Shown in pieces: positions 35,001 to 44,553 of a DNA stretch of 64,000 bases. This DNA comes from Colwellia psychrerythraea 34H (GTDB taxonomy: Bacteria; Pseudomonadota; Gammaproteobacteria; Enterobacterales; Alteromonadaceae), in assembly GCF_000012325.1 (NCBI RefSeq), contig NC_003910.7, forward strand, positions 372,001 to 436,000. Reading direction: 5' to 3'. How positions within the stretch are numbered: the stretch's first letter is position 1; each line of letters begins with the position of its first letter. Both the position numbers and the translations under genes were made by a program. A model generated the notes under the pieces. The model did no database searches and was not told the origin of the DNA. It saw only the letters and a program-made list of their open reading frames with translations.

Positions 35001-36407
35001 TTAAACGCTGTAGTAAAGTTCAAACTCTAACGGGTGAGTAGTCATGTTTACACGTCGAGATTCTTCACGCTTAATAGCAATATAAGCATCAATCATATCT
35101 TTATCCATAACGCCGCCAGCGGTTAAGAATTCAAAATCTGCTTCTAAATTATCAAGTGCGTCATCAAGAGATGTTGCTACTTGTGGAATTGATGCGGCTT
35201 CTTCTGCTGGTAAGTCGTATAAATCCTTATCCATAGCATCGCCAGGGTGGGTTTTGTTTTTAATACCGTCAAGACCCGCCATTAATAAAGCAGAGAAAGC
35301 TAAGTATGGGTTACATGCAGGATCAGGGAAACGTGCTTCAATACGCATTGCTTTTGGTGATGGTACAAGTGGAATACGAATTGATGCAGAGCGGTTACGT
35401 GCAGAGTATGCAAGCATAACAGGTGCTTCAAAATGTGGAACTAAACGTTTGTATGAGTTAGTCGCAGGGTTAGTAAACGCGTTTAATGCCTTAGCATGTT
35501 TGATGATACCACCAATGTAGTAAAGCGCTGTTTCAGACAAACCGCCGTACTTATCACCAGCGAATAAGTTAACACCATCTTTAGCAAGAGACATATGTAC
35601 GTGCATACCAGTGCCGTTATCACCAACTAAAGGCTTAGGCATGAAAGTCGCTGTTTTACCGTAAGCATGTGCTACGTTATGAACAACATACTTATAAATT
35701 TGAACTTCATCAGCTTTTTTAACCAGTGTATTAAAGCGACAAGCAATTTCGTTTTGGCCACAGGTAGCTACTTCATGGTGATGTGCTTCAACAATTAAGC
35801 CCATATCTTCCATAACTAAGCACATAGCTGAACGTAAATCTTGTGATGAATCAACTGGAGCTGTTGGGAAATAACCGCCTTTAACACCAGGACGATGACC
35901 CATATTGCCTTCTTCGTATTCAGTACCTGAGTTCCAAGAAGCTTCTTTATCATCAATTTTATAAAAAGAACCACTCATATCAGTATGGAAACGTACATCG
36001 TCAAATACGAAGAACTCTGGTTCTGGACCAACTAATACATCATCGGCAATACCAGTACTACGTAGATATTCTTCAGCGCGATTAGCAACAGAACGAGGAT
36101 CACGGCTGTAACCTTGCATTGTGCTTGGCTCTAAAATATCACAACGGATATTTAAAGTAACAGCATCAGTAAAAGGGTCTAGGATCGCTGTTGATGCATC
36201 AGGCATCATAACCATGTCAGATTCGTCAATGCCTTTCCAGCCTTCAATAGATGAACCGTCAAACATTTTGCCATCTTCGAAAAAGTCTTCAGTTACTTGA
36301 TGATGAGGAATAGAAATGTGCTGTTCTTTACCTTTTGAATCAGTAAAGCGAAGGTCAATAAATTTGACGTCGTGTTCTTTAATTAAGTCGAATACTGCTT
36401 GTGACAT
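35001..36407 (-). CDS. glnA: Glutamine synthetase type I (GlnA)
   Basis: This 468-residue dodecameric enzyme makes glutamine from glutamate, ammonia and ATP. Motifs are [16 protein letters not shown], the metal/substrate segment [18 protein letters not shown], and the adenylylation Tyr in MDKDLYDLP near 397. The last motif marks the GSI-beta form controlled by GlnE. Expression is by sigma-54 and NtrC from the leader described separately. Confidence 0.98.
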   Translation of the reverse strand: MSQAVFDLIKEHDVKFIDLRFTDSKGKEQHISIPHHQVTEDFFEDGKMFDGSSIEGWKGIDESDMVMMPDASTAILDPFTDAVTLNIRCDILEPSTMQGYSRDPRSVANRAEEYLRSTGIADDVLVGPEPEFFVFDDVRFHTDMSGSFYKIDDKEASWNSGTEYEEGNMGHRPGVKGGYFPTAPVDSSQDLRSAMCLVMEDMGLIVEAHHHEVATCGQNEIACRFNTLVKKADEVQIYKYVVHNVAHAYGKTATFMPKPLVGDNGTGMHVHMSLAKDGVNLFAGDKYGGLSETALYYIGGIIKHAKALNAFTNPATNSYKRLVPHFEAPVMLAYSARNRSASIRIPLVPSPKAMRIEARFPDPACNPYLAFSALLMAGLDGIKNKTHPGDAMDKDLYDLPAEEAASIPQVATSLDDALDNLEADFEFLTAGGVMDKDMIDAYIAIKREESRRVNMTTHPLEFELYYSV

Positions 36408-36526
36408 TGTGTCTCTCCACTGGGGTTAATTGTATAAAATGTTGTAAATAATTCAGTAAGTCGTAAAACGGATGAAGTTATAAAGGTTGGTTATTATCAT
36501 TATTCATCTATTATTATTCGTTTAAT

Positions 36527-36542
36527 AGCTAAAATCGTGCCA
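36527..36542 (-). promoter_or_regulatory. Sigma-54 promoter of glnA
   Basis: Minus strand TGGCACGATTTTAGCT matches the -24/-12 consensus TGGCACGnnnnTTGCW with one mismatch in the -12 block. It lies about 120 bp before the glnA start. Confidence 0.8.
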
Positions 36543-36593
36543 AGAGGAAGGTCATTGATTAATAAGCTTTTTTATTCTGTTCATAAACTTTGT

Positions 36594-36632
36594 TGCACCT
36601 TAGTGGTGCTTGCGGTGCGTTATATTGGTGCA
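36594..36632. promoter_or_regulatory. Two NtrC-binding sites upstream of glnA
   Basis: TGCACCTTAGTGGTGCT (36594-36610) and TGCGTTATATTGGTGCA (36616-36632) both follow the TGCACC-N5-GGTGCA dyad. They are spaced two helical turns apart, 55-105 bp upstream of the sigma-54 promoter. This is the classical glnA enhancer arrangement. Confidence 0.8.
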
Positions 36633-36827
36633 CGTGGGTAATTGTAAGAATCCCACTATAGAATATATTTAGCCGCTTGCCTTTAATAATTTATATTTTT
36701 TTTTGTCTTGTTGTGTTTAAAATACTTAGCTGAGAACACAATATAGATCATCAATTTATATTAATCTTCGCTATATTTATAATTTATTGTCTTTAATCTA
36801 AGAAATACCTTAAAGGTATGAGGTTTT

Positions 36828-37946
36828 ATGAATAACACAATAGCAACTCTAATAACTTTTACTTTTCTCCTTTCGTTAACACTTTCTACTGTCAGCTATG
36901 CAGAGGACGATAAGAGTAAGTGGCAGAAACCCACGCCAGTTTTTAAGCAAGATTTTGATTGGATAAAATTGACATCTGATGAGTGGCTTAAAGGCGATAT
37001 TGTTTCGATGTATGATGAAAAACTCGAGTTCGATAGTGATGAACTTGATATGCAAACAATTGATTTAGAAGACGTTTCTGAGTTACGAAGCAAGTCATGG
37101 CAAAGTATTCGAATGTTTGATGGCACTATTGCTGAGGGGTATTTAGTGTTCAAAGATGGGCAATTATCTTTAGTGAAAAATGGTGTGACCACCCATTACG
37201 AATTTAGTAACCTTTTATCCATTGCATCTTCAGGACAAAATGAACGAGACTTATGGGATGGCTATGTAAATTTGGGTATTAATTTACGTGAAGGTAATAC
37301 AGTACAATTCGATTATACATTCTCTGCAGGAATACAGAGACGAAGCTCTAGTAGTCGCTTTAAAGTCGATTATACAAGCGATTATAGTAGCTATGAAGAT
37401 CAAGACACTGAAGTATCAACAGTGACCGCTGATAGCGAGCGATTAACGTCATCTTATGATTGGTTCTTCAATCCTAAAATTTATTTCCGAGCTGCTGATT
37501 TTGAATATATGGCCGATGACTTTTTAAACATAGATTATCGAGTCCATTATGGTATCGCATTGGGTTATCATATTATCGATACTAGTCGTACTAGCTGGGA
37601 TATCAATCTCGGTCCAAGTTATCAAAAAACTAAATTTATTGATGTTGGAGCAGATGATAGTGATAGTGAGAATTCTTTAGGGGTAACACTTGGTACCGAT
37701 TTTACCTTTGAAGTTACGGGTGATATTGACTACGATGCATCGTATAGTGTGCAGGTGATTGATGAGAAGTCTGGTGGCAATATCCATCACTTTCAAACAG
37801 GTTTAGAAATTGATCTTGCCAATGACTTTGATCTTGAGTTGACCTTCTATGCCGATCGCACGGAAAACCCAAAAGAAGACAGTGCTGGTAATACCCCCGA
37901 CAAGAACGACTACCGCTTAGTTGTTAGTTTTGGTTATGATTTTTAG
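36828..37946 (+). CDS. DUF481 outer-membrane protein, copy 1
   Basis: This 372-residue protein has a signal peptide (1-25, ending SYA) and a soluble N-terminal part (WLKGDIVSMYDEKLEFDSDE) that resembles an SH3-like fold. A DUF481 beta-barrel follows (from WDGYVNLGINLREG), ending in the outer-membrane signature Phe (VSFGYDF). The next gene encodes a paralogue. The function of DUF481 barrels is not established. Confidence 0.85.
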   Translation: MNNTIATLITFTFLLSLTLSTVSYAEDDKSKWQKPTPVFKQDFDWIKLTSDEWLKGDIVSMYDEKLEFDSDELDMQTIDLEDVSELRSKSWQSIRMFDGTIAEGYLVFKDGQLSLVKNGVTTHYEFSNLLSIASSGQNERDLWDGYVNLGINLREGNTVQFDYTFSAGIQRRSSSSRFKVDYTSDYSSYEDQDTEVSTVTADSERLTSSYDWFFNPKIYFRAADFEYMADDFLNIDYRVHYGIALGYHIIDTSRTSWDINLGPSYQKTKFIDVGADDSDSENSLGVTLGTDFTFEVTGDIDYDASYSVQVIDEKSGGNIHHFQTGLEIDLANDFDLELTFYADRTENPKEDSAGNTPDKNDYRLVVSFGYDF

Positions 37947-37968
37947 TTATTAATTAACCTCATTTTTT

Positions 37969-38005
37969 AAGGCTTGTATTTCAGCTAGTACAAGCCTTTT
38001 TTATT
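37969..38005 (+). terminator. Terminator between the two DUF481 genes
   Basis: AAGGCTTGTA...TACAAGCCTTTTTT: a strong stem and T tract. The tandem genes therefore have separate or attenuated expression. Confidence 0.82.
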
Positions 38006-38039
38006 GTACATATGTAATGAAAACAACCACGGTAATTTT

Positions 38040-39134
38040 GTGAATAAGTATTTATTAATAACGCTAGCCTTACTTAGCTTTATCAGTCATGGGGCAGAAA
38101 AGTCTCAACATACAGAGGTATGGAGTCCGTCAACGCCTGTTTTTTCACAACAATTCGATTGGCTTAAACTACGTTCAGGGGAATGGCTTAAAGGCGATAT
38201 TATTTCCATGTATGACGATGAATTGGAATTTGAAAGTGACGAGTTTGATACCATTACTTTTGACTGGGAAAAAGTAACAGAGCTGCGTAGTCGATTTAAC
38301 CAACAAATACGTTTTGCTAATGGGGAAGTAAAACAAGGCTTCCTTATCGTTAAAGACAACCATCTTGTTGTAATTAGTGGAGGTAGTGAGCAGCATTATC
38401 CTTTATCAGAACTCTTATCGATTACGTCCTCCTCTGATGACAGAAAAGAGTTATGGGATGGTAAAGTCAGTTTAGGTATTGATGTGAATTCAGGTAATGT
38501 TAATCAGTTAGATTACATTGTCAGAGCTAATATTCAACGAAGAACGCCTTTTACGCGTTTTAAAGTCGACTTTACTTATAATTATAGTAAATCTACTGCG
38601 GATGAAAATGAGACAGTGATTACTGATACCAGTCGCTTAACTTCAAATCTTGATTGGTTTTATAGTCGTAAAGTCTTCTTTCGAGTGTTTGACTATGAAC
38701 ACTTTACTGATTTACAACAAAATATTAAGTCTAGAGATACGCTAGGGCTCAGTTTAGGTTATCACATTTTTCAAAACAAACGTTTACAGTGGGATGTAAC
38801 CCTAGGGCCAAGTTATCAACAAACCGTGTATCACAATACTGCTGATGAAAGTGACCAAAAAAGTGGCGTTGTCGCCTTAGGTACTTTATTTGATTACAGT
38901 ATTTCCAGCCGATTAGATTATTTATTTGATTACCAGTTACAATTCGTAGAAGAAAAATCAGGTAAGCGAAATTCGCATTTAAAAACTGGCTTTGAATTTG
39001 AACTTCAGAATGATTTTGAGTTAGATGTTATGTTGTATTTGGATCGTGTTGCTAATCCAGTTGCCCCTATGGGAGCTACTCCTCCCAAGTCAAATGATTA
39101 CAGGTTAGTACTCAGTCTAGGCTATGACTTCTAA
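38040..39134 (+). CDS. DUF481 outer-membrane protein, copy 2
   Basis: This 364-residue paralogue shares the same plan as the preceding gene (WLKGDIISMYDDELEFESDE; ELWDGKVSLGIDVNSGN; terminal LSLGYDF). The signal peptide runs MNKYLLITLALLSFISHG from the GTG at 38040. A longer TTG-started frame would destroy the signal peptide and run into the upstream terminator, so it is rejected. Confidence 0.83.
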   Translation: MNKYLLITLALLSFISHGAEKSQHTEVWSPSTPVFSQQFDWLKLRSGEWLKGDIISMYDDELEFESDEFDTITFDWEKVTELRSRFNQQIRFANGEVKQGFLIVKDNHLVVISGGSEQHYPLSELLSITSSSDDRKELWDGKVSLGIDVNSGNVNQLDYIVRANIQRRTPFTRFKVDFTYNYSKSTADENETVITDTSRLTSNLDWFYSRKVFFRVFDYEHFTDLQQNIKSRDTLGLSLGYHIFQNKRLQWDVTLGPSYQQTVYHNTADESDQKSGVVALGTLFDYSISSRLDYLFDYQLQFVEEKSGKRNSHLKTGFEFELQNDFELDVMLYLDRVANPVAPMGATPPKSNDYRLVLSLGYDF

Positions 39135-39162
39135 TTTTATACCTTACTCTGCAAGTCAAATA

Positions 39163-40284
39163 TTACTCATGACTTATTTCAACATCAGTTAAGGCACTAC
39201 AGCTGCAAAGTAAAATATAGCCTTGTTGCTGCTCTCTTGCAGATAATCCATCTGTTGAGTTTTGCTTAACCTGACCACTAATTAGTTTTGCTTTGCAACT
39301 GCCACAAGACCCCGCGCGACATGAATAAGGTAAAATTAGTCCCGCTGTCTCTCCTTGATCTAGCAAAGAATCTTGTTTATTACCTTGAACTCGTTTTTTC
39401 CATCGACTAAAGTAAATCGACACTTTAGCTTTGCTGCTTTGGTGTTCTAAGTTTTGTGGTCTCACTTTTTGGCTTTCTATTACGGGAGCTAATGGAGGGG
39501 TACTTTCTTCAGTATTAATGGTTTGTTCTTTTGAATATTCATGTGCACCAAAACTCTCCTCATGGCAGTTACTAGGTTGTAAGCCTAATTTAAATAATAG
39601 CGCTTGAGTGGCTTTGCGAAATAATTTGGGTCCACAAACAAAAGTTTGATAATGACTAATTTGTTCAATATTGCCAAGTATTTGTTCATTTAGACGTCCT
39701 TGATATCCATACCACTGTGAATTAGCACCTTGAGTAAGGGTGTAAATTATTTGGCAATTACCATGTTGCTTCGCTAAGTTACTAATTTCAGCTTGAGCAA
39801 TTAGGTCCATTTTCTGTTTTGCGCTATGAACAAATATTACTTGGTTCTTACATTGTGTAGCGACCATAAAACGTAACATAGAGAGCATTGGCGTGATGCC
39901 ACTACCAGCGCTGATAAGTAAAACATTTTTAGGCATTGGGTCGGTTAAGTAAAAGTGACCAGCCACCCCTTGCACATCAATTGATTGTCCTACTTTAAAA
40001 TGATCATGAAAGTAGTTCGAAACCTTGCCTTGAGGAATTCGTTTTATCGTAATGCTGACATAATCAGAGGTTGTAGGTGAAGAGGAAAGGCTATAACAGC
40101 ACGTTTGCATTGTACCGGCCATATTAACGGTAAAATTTAAGTATTGACCAGCGTGATAGTTAAAACCTATTTGTTGCTTAGGCATAGAGAAAATGAAAGT
40201 TTTCACATCACGGGTTTCTATTTGGATTTTTTGGCAGACTAAGGTAAATCTTTGCTTGGTGACAGTATTGCTCGATAGAGTCAT
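39163..40284 (-). CDS. Ferredoxin-type NAD(P)H oxidoreductase (FAD, NAD and 2Fe-2S domains)
   Basis: This 373-residue three-domain reductase has an FAD-binding barrel (CCYSLSSSPT), a NAD-binding domain (LLISAGSGITPMLSMLRFM) and a C-terminal plant-type 2Fe-2S ferredoxin (CRAGSCGSCKAKL...CSC). The order is that of Hcr-like and desaturase-linked reductases. An unusual Q/E/S-rich linker of about 50 residues precedes the ferredoxin part. The electron acceptor is not known from context. Confidence 0.85.
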   Translation of the reverse strand: MTLSSNTVTKQRFTLVCQKIQIETRDVKTFIFSMPKQQIGFNYHAGQYLNFTVNMAGTMQTCCYSLSSSPTTSDYVSITIKRIPQGKVSNYFHDHFKVGQSIDVQGVAGHFYLTDPMPKNVLLISAGSGITPMLSMLRFMVATQCKNQVIFVHSAKQKMDLIAQAEISNLAKQHGNCQIIYTLTQGANSQWYGYQGRLNEQILGNIEQISHYQTFVCGPKLFRKATQALLFKLGLQPSNCHEESFGAHEYSKEQTINTEESTPPLAPVIESQKVRPQNLEHQSSKAKVSIYFSRWKKRVQGNKQDSLLDQGETAGLILPYSCRAGSCGSCKAKLISGQVKQNSTDGLSAREQQQGYILLCSCSALTDVEISHE

Positions 40285-40393
40285 TTATTATTTTACTCGA
40301 CTAAGTTTATAGCGCGTATTTACAGATAAAGCTTAGTTATTAAGGTATGATATCGCCAATTATAGCGCTTCTTTATGTTTTGATTATTATACT

Positions 40394-41833
40394 ATGACTA
40401 ATAAAATTCAACACCTTCATATCTTAGGTATTTGTGGCACTTTTATGGGAGGGATCGCTGCTATAGCCAAGCAACTTGGCTTTAAAGTTAGTGGTTCTGA
40501 TGCCAATGTCTATCCGCCAATGAGCACTCAGTTAGAGCAGTTAGGCATTGAGTTAATGTCAGGTTATCAAGTCGATAATTTCTCTGATGATATCGATTTG
40601 GTTATTGTTGGCAATGCGATGTCTCGTGGAAATCCAATGGTGGAATATATGCTAGATCGCAATATTCCTTATACATCAGGCCCACAATGGTTGCTTGAAA
40701 ATGTATTAAAAGATCGTTGGGTCCTTGCCGTTTCGGGTACGCATGGTAAAACAACGACCAGTAGTATGCTGGCGTGGATTTTAGAGTATGCTCATATGTC
40801 GCCAGGTTTTCTTATCGGTGGAGTACCACAAAATTTCTCTAGTTCAGCTCGTTTAGGTGATACACCTTTCTTTGTCATTGAAGCTGACGAGTACGATAGC
40901 GCCTTTTTTGATAAACGATCTAAATTTGTGCATTACCGTCCACGAACTCTAGTGATTAATAACTTAGAGTTTGATCATGGTGATATTTTTAATGATCTCA
41001 GTGATATTCAAAAACAATTTCATCACCTCATCCGTATGGTGCCAAGTAATGGTTTGATTTTATCACCCGCTAATGAAGAAGCTATTACTGAAACGTTAGC
41101 TATGGGCTGTTGGACACCGACCGAATTCTCTAATGGAGAGCTTCAACAAGATGAACCGTCCGATGCAGGTTGGCAAGTCGAAAAATTAAATGCTCAGGGC
41201 AGTGAGTTTATCGTTAAGTTTAACGGTAAAGAGCAAGGTGTGGTCAAGTGGGATCTTATCGGTGATTTTAATATCGATAACGCAGTGATGGCAATAGCGG
41301 CAGCACGCCATGCGGGTGTGCCAAGCGCAGTCTCTATTGAAGCGTTAGCCGAGTTTATTAATACTAAGCGTCGTTTTGAGCTTCGAGGTATAGTTAATAA
41401 TATTAGTGTGTATGATGATTTTGCTCATCACCCAACGGCCATAGCAAAAACATTAGCTGGTGTACGTGCTAAACTTTCACAACAAGAAAGTGAGCAAGAA
41501 CAAGTTGGGCGCATTTTCGCAGTATTAGAGCCAAGATCGAATACCATGAGATCAGGAGTTCATAAAGAATCATTACCTAAGTCATTGATTGATGCGGATC
41601 AGGTTTTTATCTATCAAGGTGAACAGGTGACTTGGTCAGTGAGTGATTTAATCAAACAATGCAAGCCAGCGTGTCAAGTTGAAGACAATGTTGAACGCTT
41701 AGTGGAATCTATTGCCCAACAAGCGCAAGCTGGCGACATAATTGTTGTTATGAGCAACGGTGGTTTTGCCGACATTCATAATAAATTATTGAACCGTTTA
41801 GCGAATATACCCGTACCACTTGAAGATGCATGA
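40394..41833 (+). CDS. mpl: UDP-MurNAc:tripeptide ligase Mpl, C terminus supplied by a MITE
   Basis: This 479-residue enzyme of murein recycling attaches L-Ala-D-Glu-meso-DAP to UDP-MurNAc. Motifs are LGICGTFMGGIAAIA at the N terminus, the ATP loop SGTHGKTTTSSM (about 116-127), FFVIEADEYDSAFFDKRSKF and YDDFAHHPTAI. The frame enters MITE copy d at 41806. The last eight residues (IPVPLEDA) and the stop codon are MITE sequence, replacing the native C-terminal end. All catalytic motifs lie before the insertion. Confidence 0.93.
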   Translation: MTNKIQHLHILGICGTFMGGIAAIAKQLGFKVSGSDANVYPPMSTQLEQLGIELMSGYQVDNFSDDIDLVIVGNAMSRGNPMVEYMLDRNIPYTSGPQWLLENVLKDRWVLAVSGTHGKTTTSSMLAWILEYAHMSPGFLIGGVPQNFSSSARLGDTPFFVIEADEYDSAFFDKRSKFVHYRPRTLVINNLEFDHGDIFNDLSDIQKQFHHLIRMVPSNGLILSPANEEAITETLAMGCWTPTEFSNGELQQDEPSDAGWQVEKLNAQGSEFIVKFNGKEQGVVKWDLIGDFNIDNAVMAIAAARHAGVPSAVSIEALAEFINTKRRFELRGIVNNISVYDDFAHHPTAIAKTLAGVRAKLSQQESEQEQVGRIFAVLEPRSNTMRSGVHKESLPKSLIDADQVFIYQGEQVTWSVSDLIKQCKPACQVEDNVERLVESIAQQAQAGDIIVVMSNGGFADIHNKLLNRLANIPVPLEDA

Positions 41834-42073
41834 TTCAGCTGGAATTAGAAACGGCTTTAGGCAAGGCATTGGTTGAAGATAATAGTTATTCTATTATTGA
41901 AATCAATAACGTAGCATAAAGCGTTTCTAAACCAGCCCCTTGGGGAAGGCTGAGCAAATCATACTCTGCGTTACATTTATTTTTAAGGGAGTAACCCTTA
42001 ATAAAAAAAGTGCGCCTTGATTATGAATCGTTCAGACTTCCTGAAACGAGCATCTTCGAATGGAGCGGGTATA
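41806..42073 (+). mobile_element. MITE family 1, copy d
   Basis: It runs from TATACCCGTACCACTTGAAG to TGGAGCGGGTATA and is inserted in the last codons of mpl. The following def gene starts 84 bp later, so the element also forms part of its leader. Confidence 0.88.
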
Positions 42074-42156
42074 TAGCCGTATAAACAGTAAACCTTTAGA
42101 AATAAAACAGTTTAACCAATTTAGTTTAATCAAAATAGTAAAGAGAACTTAGCACA

Positions 42157-42657
42157 ATGACAGTATTAACTATACTTACCGCACCTAATGATAAACTTAT
42201 AGAGCAAGCAAAACCTGTATCTGATGTAAGTCAAATTCAGATGTTAATCGATGACTTAATTGAAACTATGTACGATACCGAAGATGGTATCGGTTTAGCG
42301 GCAACTCAAGTGGGTCGTAGTGAAGCCGTAGTGGTTATTGATATTTCAGATAATCGTGATGAACTACTTGTATTAGTAAACCCTGTGATAACTCACGGAG
42401 AAGCAACAGCCAAGGGGCAAGAAGGGTGTTTATCTATCCCTGGCTACTATGCAGATGTTGAGCGTTTCACTCATGTTACGGTTGAAGCGTTAGATCGCAA
42501 TGGAAAAGAGCTTACTATTACCAGTGATGAATTTCTTGCGATTGTGATGCAACATGAAATAGACCATTTAAAAGGTAAGTTATTTATTGACTATTTATCG
42601 CCGCTTAAACAACAAATGGCACTAAAAAAAGTTAAGAAAACGATTAAAAATGGTTAA
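42157..42657 (+). CDS. def: Peptide deformylase
   Basis: This 166-residue enzyme removes the formyl group from nascent N-terminal Met. Its three motifs are GIGLAATQVG, EGCLSIPG and QHEIDHLKG (metal ligands Cys and two His). It is not in the usual def-fmt arrangement: it lies between mpl and ubiX, so it is probably a second deformylase. That fmt is elsewhere is inferred only from its absence here. Confidence 0.95.
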   Translation: MTVLTILTAPNDKLIEQAKPVSDVSQIQMLIDDLIETMYDTEDGIGLAATQVGRSEAVVVIDISDNRDELLVLVNPVITHGEATAKGQEGCLSIPGYYADVERFTHVTVEALDRNGKELTITSDEFLAIVMQHEIDHLKGKLFIDYLSPLKQQMALKKVKKTIKNG

Positions 42658-42693
42658 GGATAGTCATAGACTACATAGTGAGTTTGTTAATTA

Positions 42694-43344
42694 ATGCTAC
42701 AAAATTCGAACAAGGTGGGTAAGGTGAACAATGATTTTAATGGTAAAATAACCCTTGCCATCACCGGTGCCTCGGGTGCTTCTTATGCTATGCGGCTAAT
42801 AGAGTGTTTAATCGCAGCAAACTATCAGCTCTATATTTTGTGCTCAAGTGCCGGTCGTATTGTTTTAGATACTGAAGTGGGCGTTAAAATACCCAGTTCT
42901 CCTGATGCTGCCAGTAAATTTCTCACCGAAAAATATCAGGCCAAAGATCAACAAATAACGGTTTTTGGTAAAGAACAGTGGTTTTCTCCTGTTGCTTCGG
43001 GCTCTTCAGCACCGAAACAAATGGTTGTTTGTCCCTGTTCTACTGGAACAATGGCCGCTATTTGTCATGGTATGAGTGACAACTTAATTGAACGTGCCGC
43101 GGATGTGGTGATAAAAGAACGTGGTCAATTGATTTTAATGGTAAGAGAAACACCCTTTTCAACGTTACACTTGCAAAATATGCTCAGCTTATCTCAGCAA
43201 GGAGTCACTATTATGCCTGCGTCCCCTGGATTTTATCATAAGGTTGAAACCATTGAAGATCTCATCGATTTTATGGTGGGTAGAGTATTAGATCACCTTG
43301 GTATTGAACAAGATATTATGCCGCGTTGGGGTTATAACATTTAA
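42694..43344 (+). CDS. ubiX: Flavin prenyltransferase UbiX
   Basis: This 216-residue protein makes the prenylated FMN cofactor used by the decarboxylase UbiD in ubiquinone synthesis. Motifs are [15 protein letters not shown], the [14 protein letters not shown] segment and [18 protein letters not shown] 42694 has no clear ribosome site. A GTG at 42724 preceded by AGGTGG gives a length closer to E. coli UbiX and may be the true start. Confidence 0.92.
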   Translation: MLQNSNKVGKVNNDFNGKITLAITGASGASYAMRLIECLIAANYQLYILCSSAGRIVLDTEVGVKIPSSPDAASKFLTEKYQAKDQQITVFGKEQWFSPVASGSSAPKQMVVCPCSTGTMAAICHGMSDNLIERAADVVIKERGQLILMVRETPFSTLHLQNMLSLSQQGVTIMPASPGFYHKVETIEDLIDFMVGRVLDHLGIEQDIMPRWGYNI

Positions 43345-43374
43345 ATGTTAAGCGTGAATTAATACTGAGGGTAC

Positions 43375-43402
43375 AAAAAAAGCGACTATAGTCGCTTTTT
43401 TT
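43375..43402. terminator. Bidirectional terminator between ubiX and the CheX-like gene
   Basis: AAAAAAAGCGACTA-TAGTCGCTTTTTTT: a perfect symmetric stem with A and T tracts serving both converging genes. Confidence 0.92.
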
Positions 43403-43439
43403 ATGAGTAAATTACAGGTAGTCGACTTACTTGTTCGTT

Positions 43440-43904
43440 TTACTCATCAAAACTAAATTCAATATATGCTCTACCTAATTCACTTTTAAGTGGAATGATA
43501 ACGATAGGGCCTTTAGCCTTATGATGAATGGAGTGGTTTGGTCCAGACACCACAATCGGAGTTGCCATATCAAACTCGATGCCCTTTTCACTCAGCATAC
43601 GTTTTGCACCGCCGGTAACCATATTTGTTATTTCACCGATTAAATCGATAATCTCTTCATTGACTTCATCGGGTGCTTCACCGACCATTTTTTTCATTGT
43701 GGCTAAGGCTAAGGCCCCTTCAAAAGTTATGGATAATGAACCCTTTGCTTGATCACTCACCATGCCAATTAAACCTGAAACATCACCCATGGCGACTTCA
43801 TTTTTTTTAAGGCGTGGCTTCTCCGGAATTAATTCCATTTGAGCCATCGTTGACATGACATTAAGCATTGAAGATAAAAATGGGTTGATAAACTCTACAT
43901 TCAT
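43440..43904 (-). CDS. CheX-like chemotaxis phosphatase
   Basis: This 154-residue CheC/CheX-family protein has the phosphatase helix ExxN in GEITNMVTGGAKRML (about residues 90-104). Members dephosphorylate response regulators such as CheY. No other chemotaxis genes are adjacent, so the partner regulator is unknown. Confidence 0.83.
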   Translation of the reverse strand: MNVEFINPFLSSMLNVMSTMAQMELIPEKPRLKKNEVAMGDVSGLIGMVSDQAKGSLSITFEGALALATMKKMVGEAPDEVNEEIIDLIGEITNMVTGGAKRMLSEKGIEFDMATPIVVSGPNHSIHHKAKGPIVIIPLKSELGRAYIEFSFDE

Positions 43905-44028
43905 GGAGATTCCGAATCGTAACTGTTTAGATAAAGTGCTTTATTTGATTCTGCATGCTTATTTTACAAATGTAAATCAAATAGCGTAATAGTTTTATAA
44001 TTTATGGTGTTAAGTGCTGGTGGCTCAA

Positions 44029-44553
44029 CTACTGGCTAGTGTCCGATGTAATTATTGCTTCTTTGATCCTGTAGTCAAAAGTTAAGCTGCCAAAAAGAGC
44101 TTCACCTTTAACATTTACACCTTGAAAGTTAACTGTATTCACTTGCTTAGGGTAAGTATCGATGAGTATTGCATTCTTTACCACTGTTTGCGGTAATAAA
44201 TTTCGCTGGCTACTTTCTTGGTAGGCAATAATTTTTCCTGAAGTTACTTCAAAACCTAACCAAATTAGAGGGATTTTCATTTGATTTTTTTCTAGTGAAA
44301 ATTGTTGTTCAAAAAATTGCTGGATATATACATCATAGTTTTTATGTTCAGCTGAAAAGTGAACCTGTTTTTTTTCTGCAATTGCATTTTCAATATCATG
44401 GGTAGTAAATTGATGTATTATTTCCAGATGCTTAGTTTTAGGATTAATAGATACATCACTAACCCCAAAAAAATAGGTATGACTTGTAGCTGAAGCTACA
44501 AGTCCTATGTAAAAGCCGATAGCAATTAAATACTTGCTAAATACTTTGCTCAT
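44029..44553 (-). CDS. DUF6702-like exported protein
   Basis: This 174-residue protein has a signal peptide (1-24) and a beta-rich body starting HTYFFGVSDVSINPKTKHLE. It resembles a family often found beside M1 peptidase genes. Its start codon overlaps the stop of the peptidase by one base, so they are co-expressed and may work together in the periplasm. Confidence 0.68.
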   Translation of the reverse strand: MSKVFSKYLIAIGFYIGLVASATSHTYFFGVSDVSINPKTKHLEIIHQFTTHDIENAIAEKKQVHFSAEHKNYDVYIQQFFEQQFSLEKNQMKIPLIWLGFEVTSGKIIAYQESSQRNLLPQTVVKNAILIDTYPKQVNTVNFQGVNVKGEALFGSLTFDYRIKEAIITSDTSQ

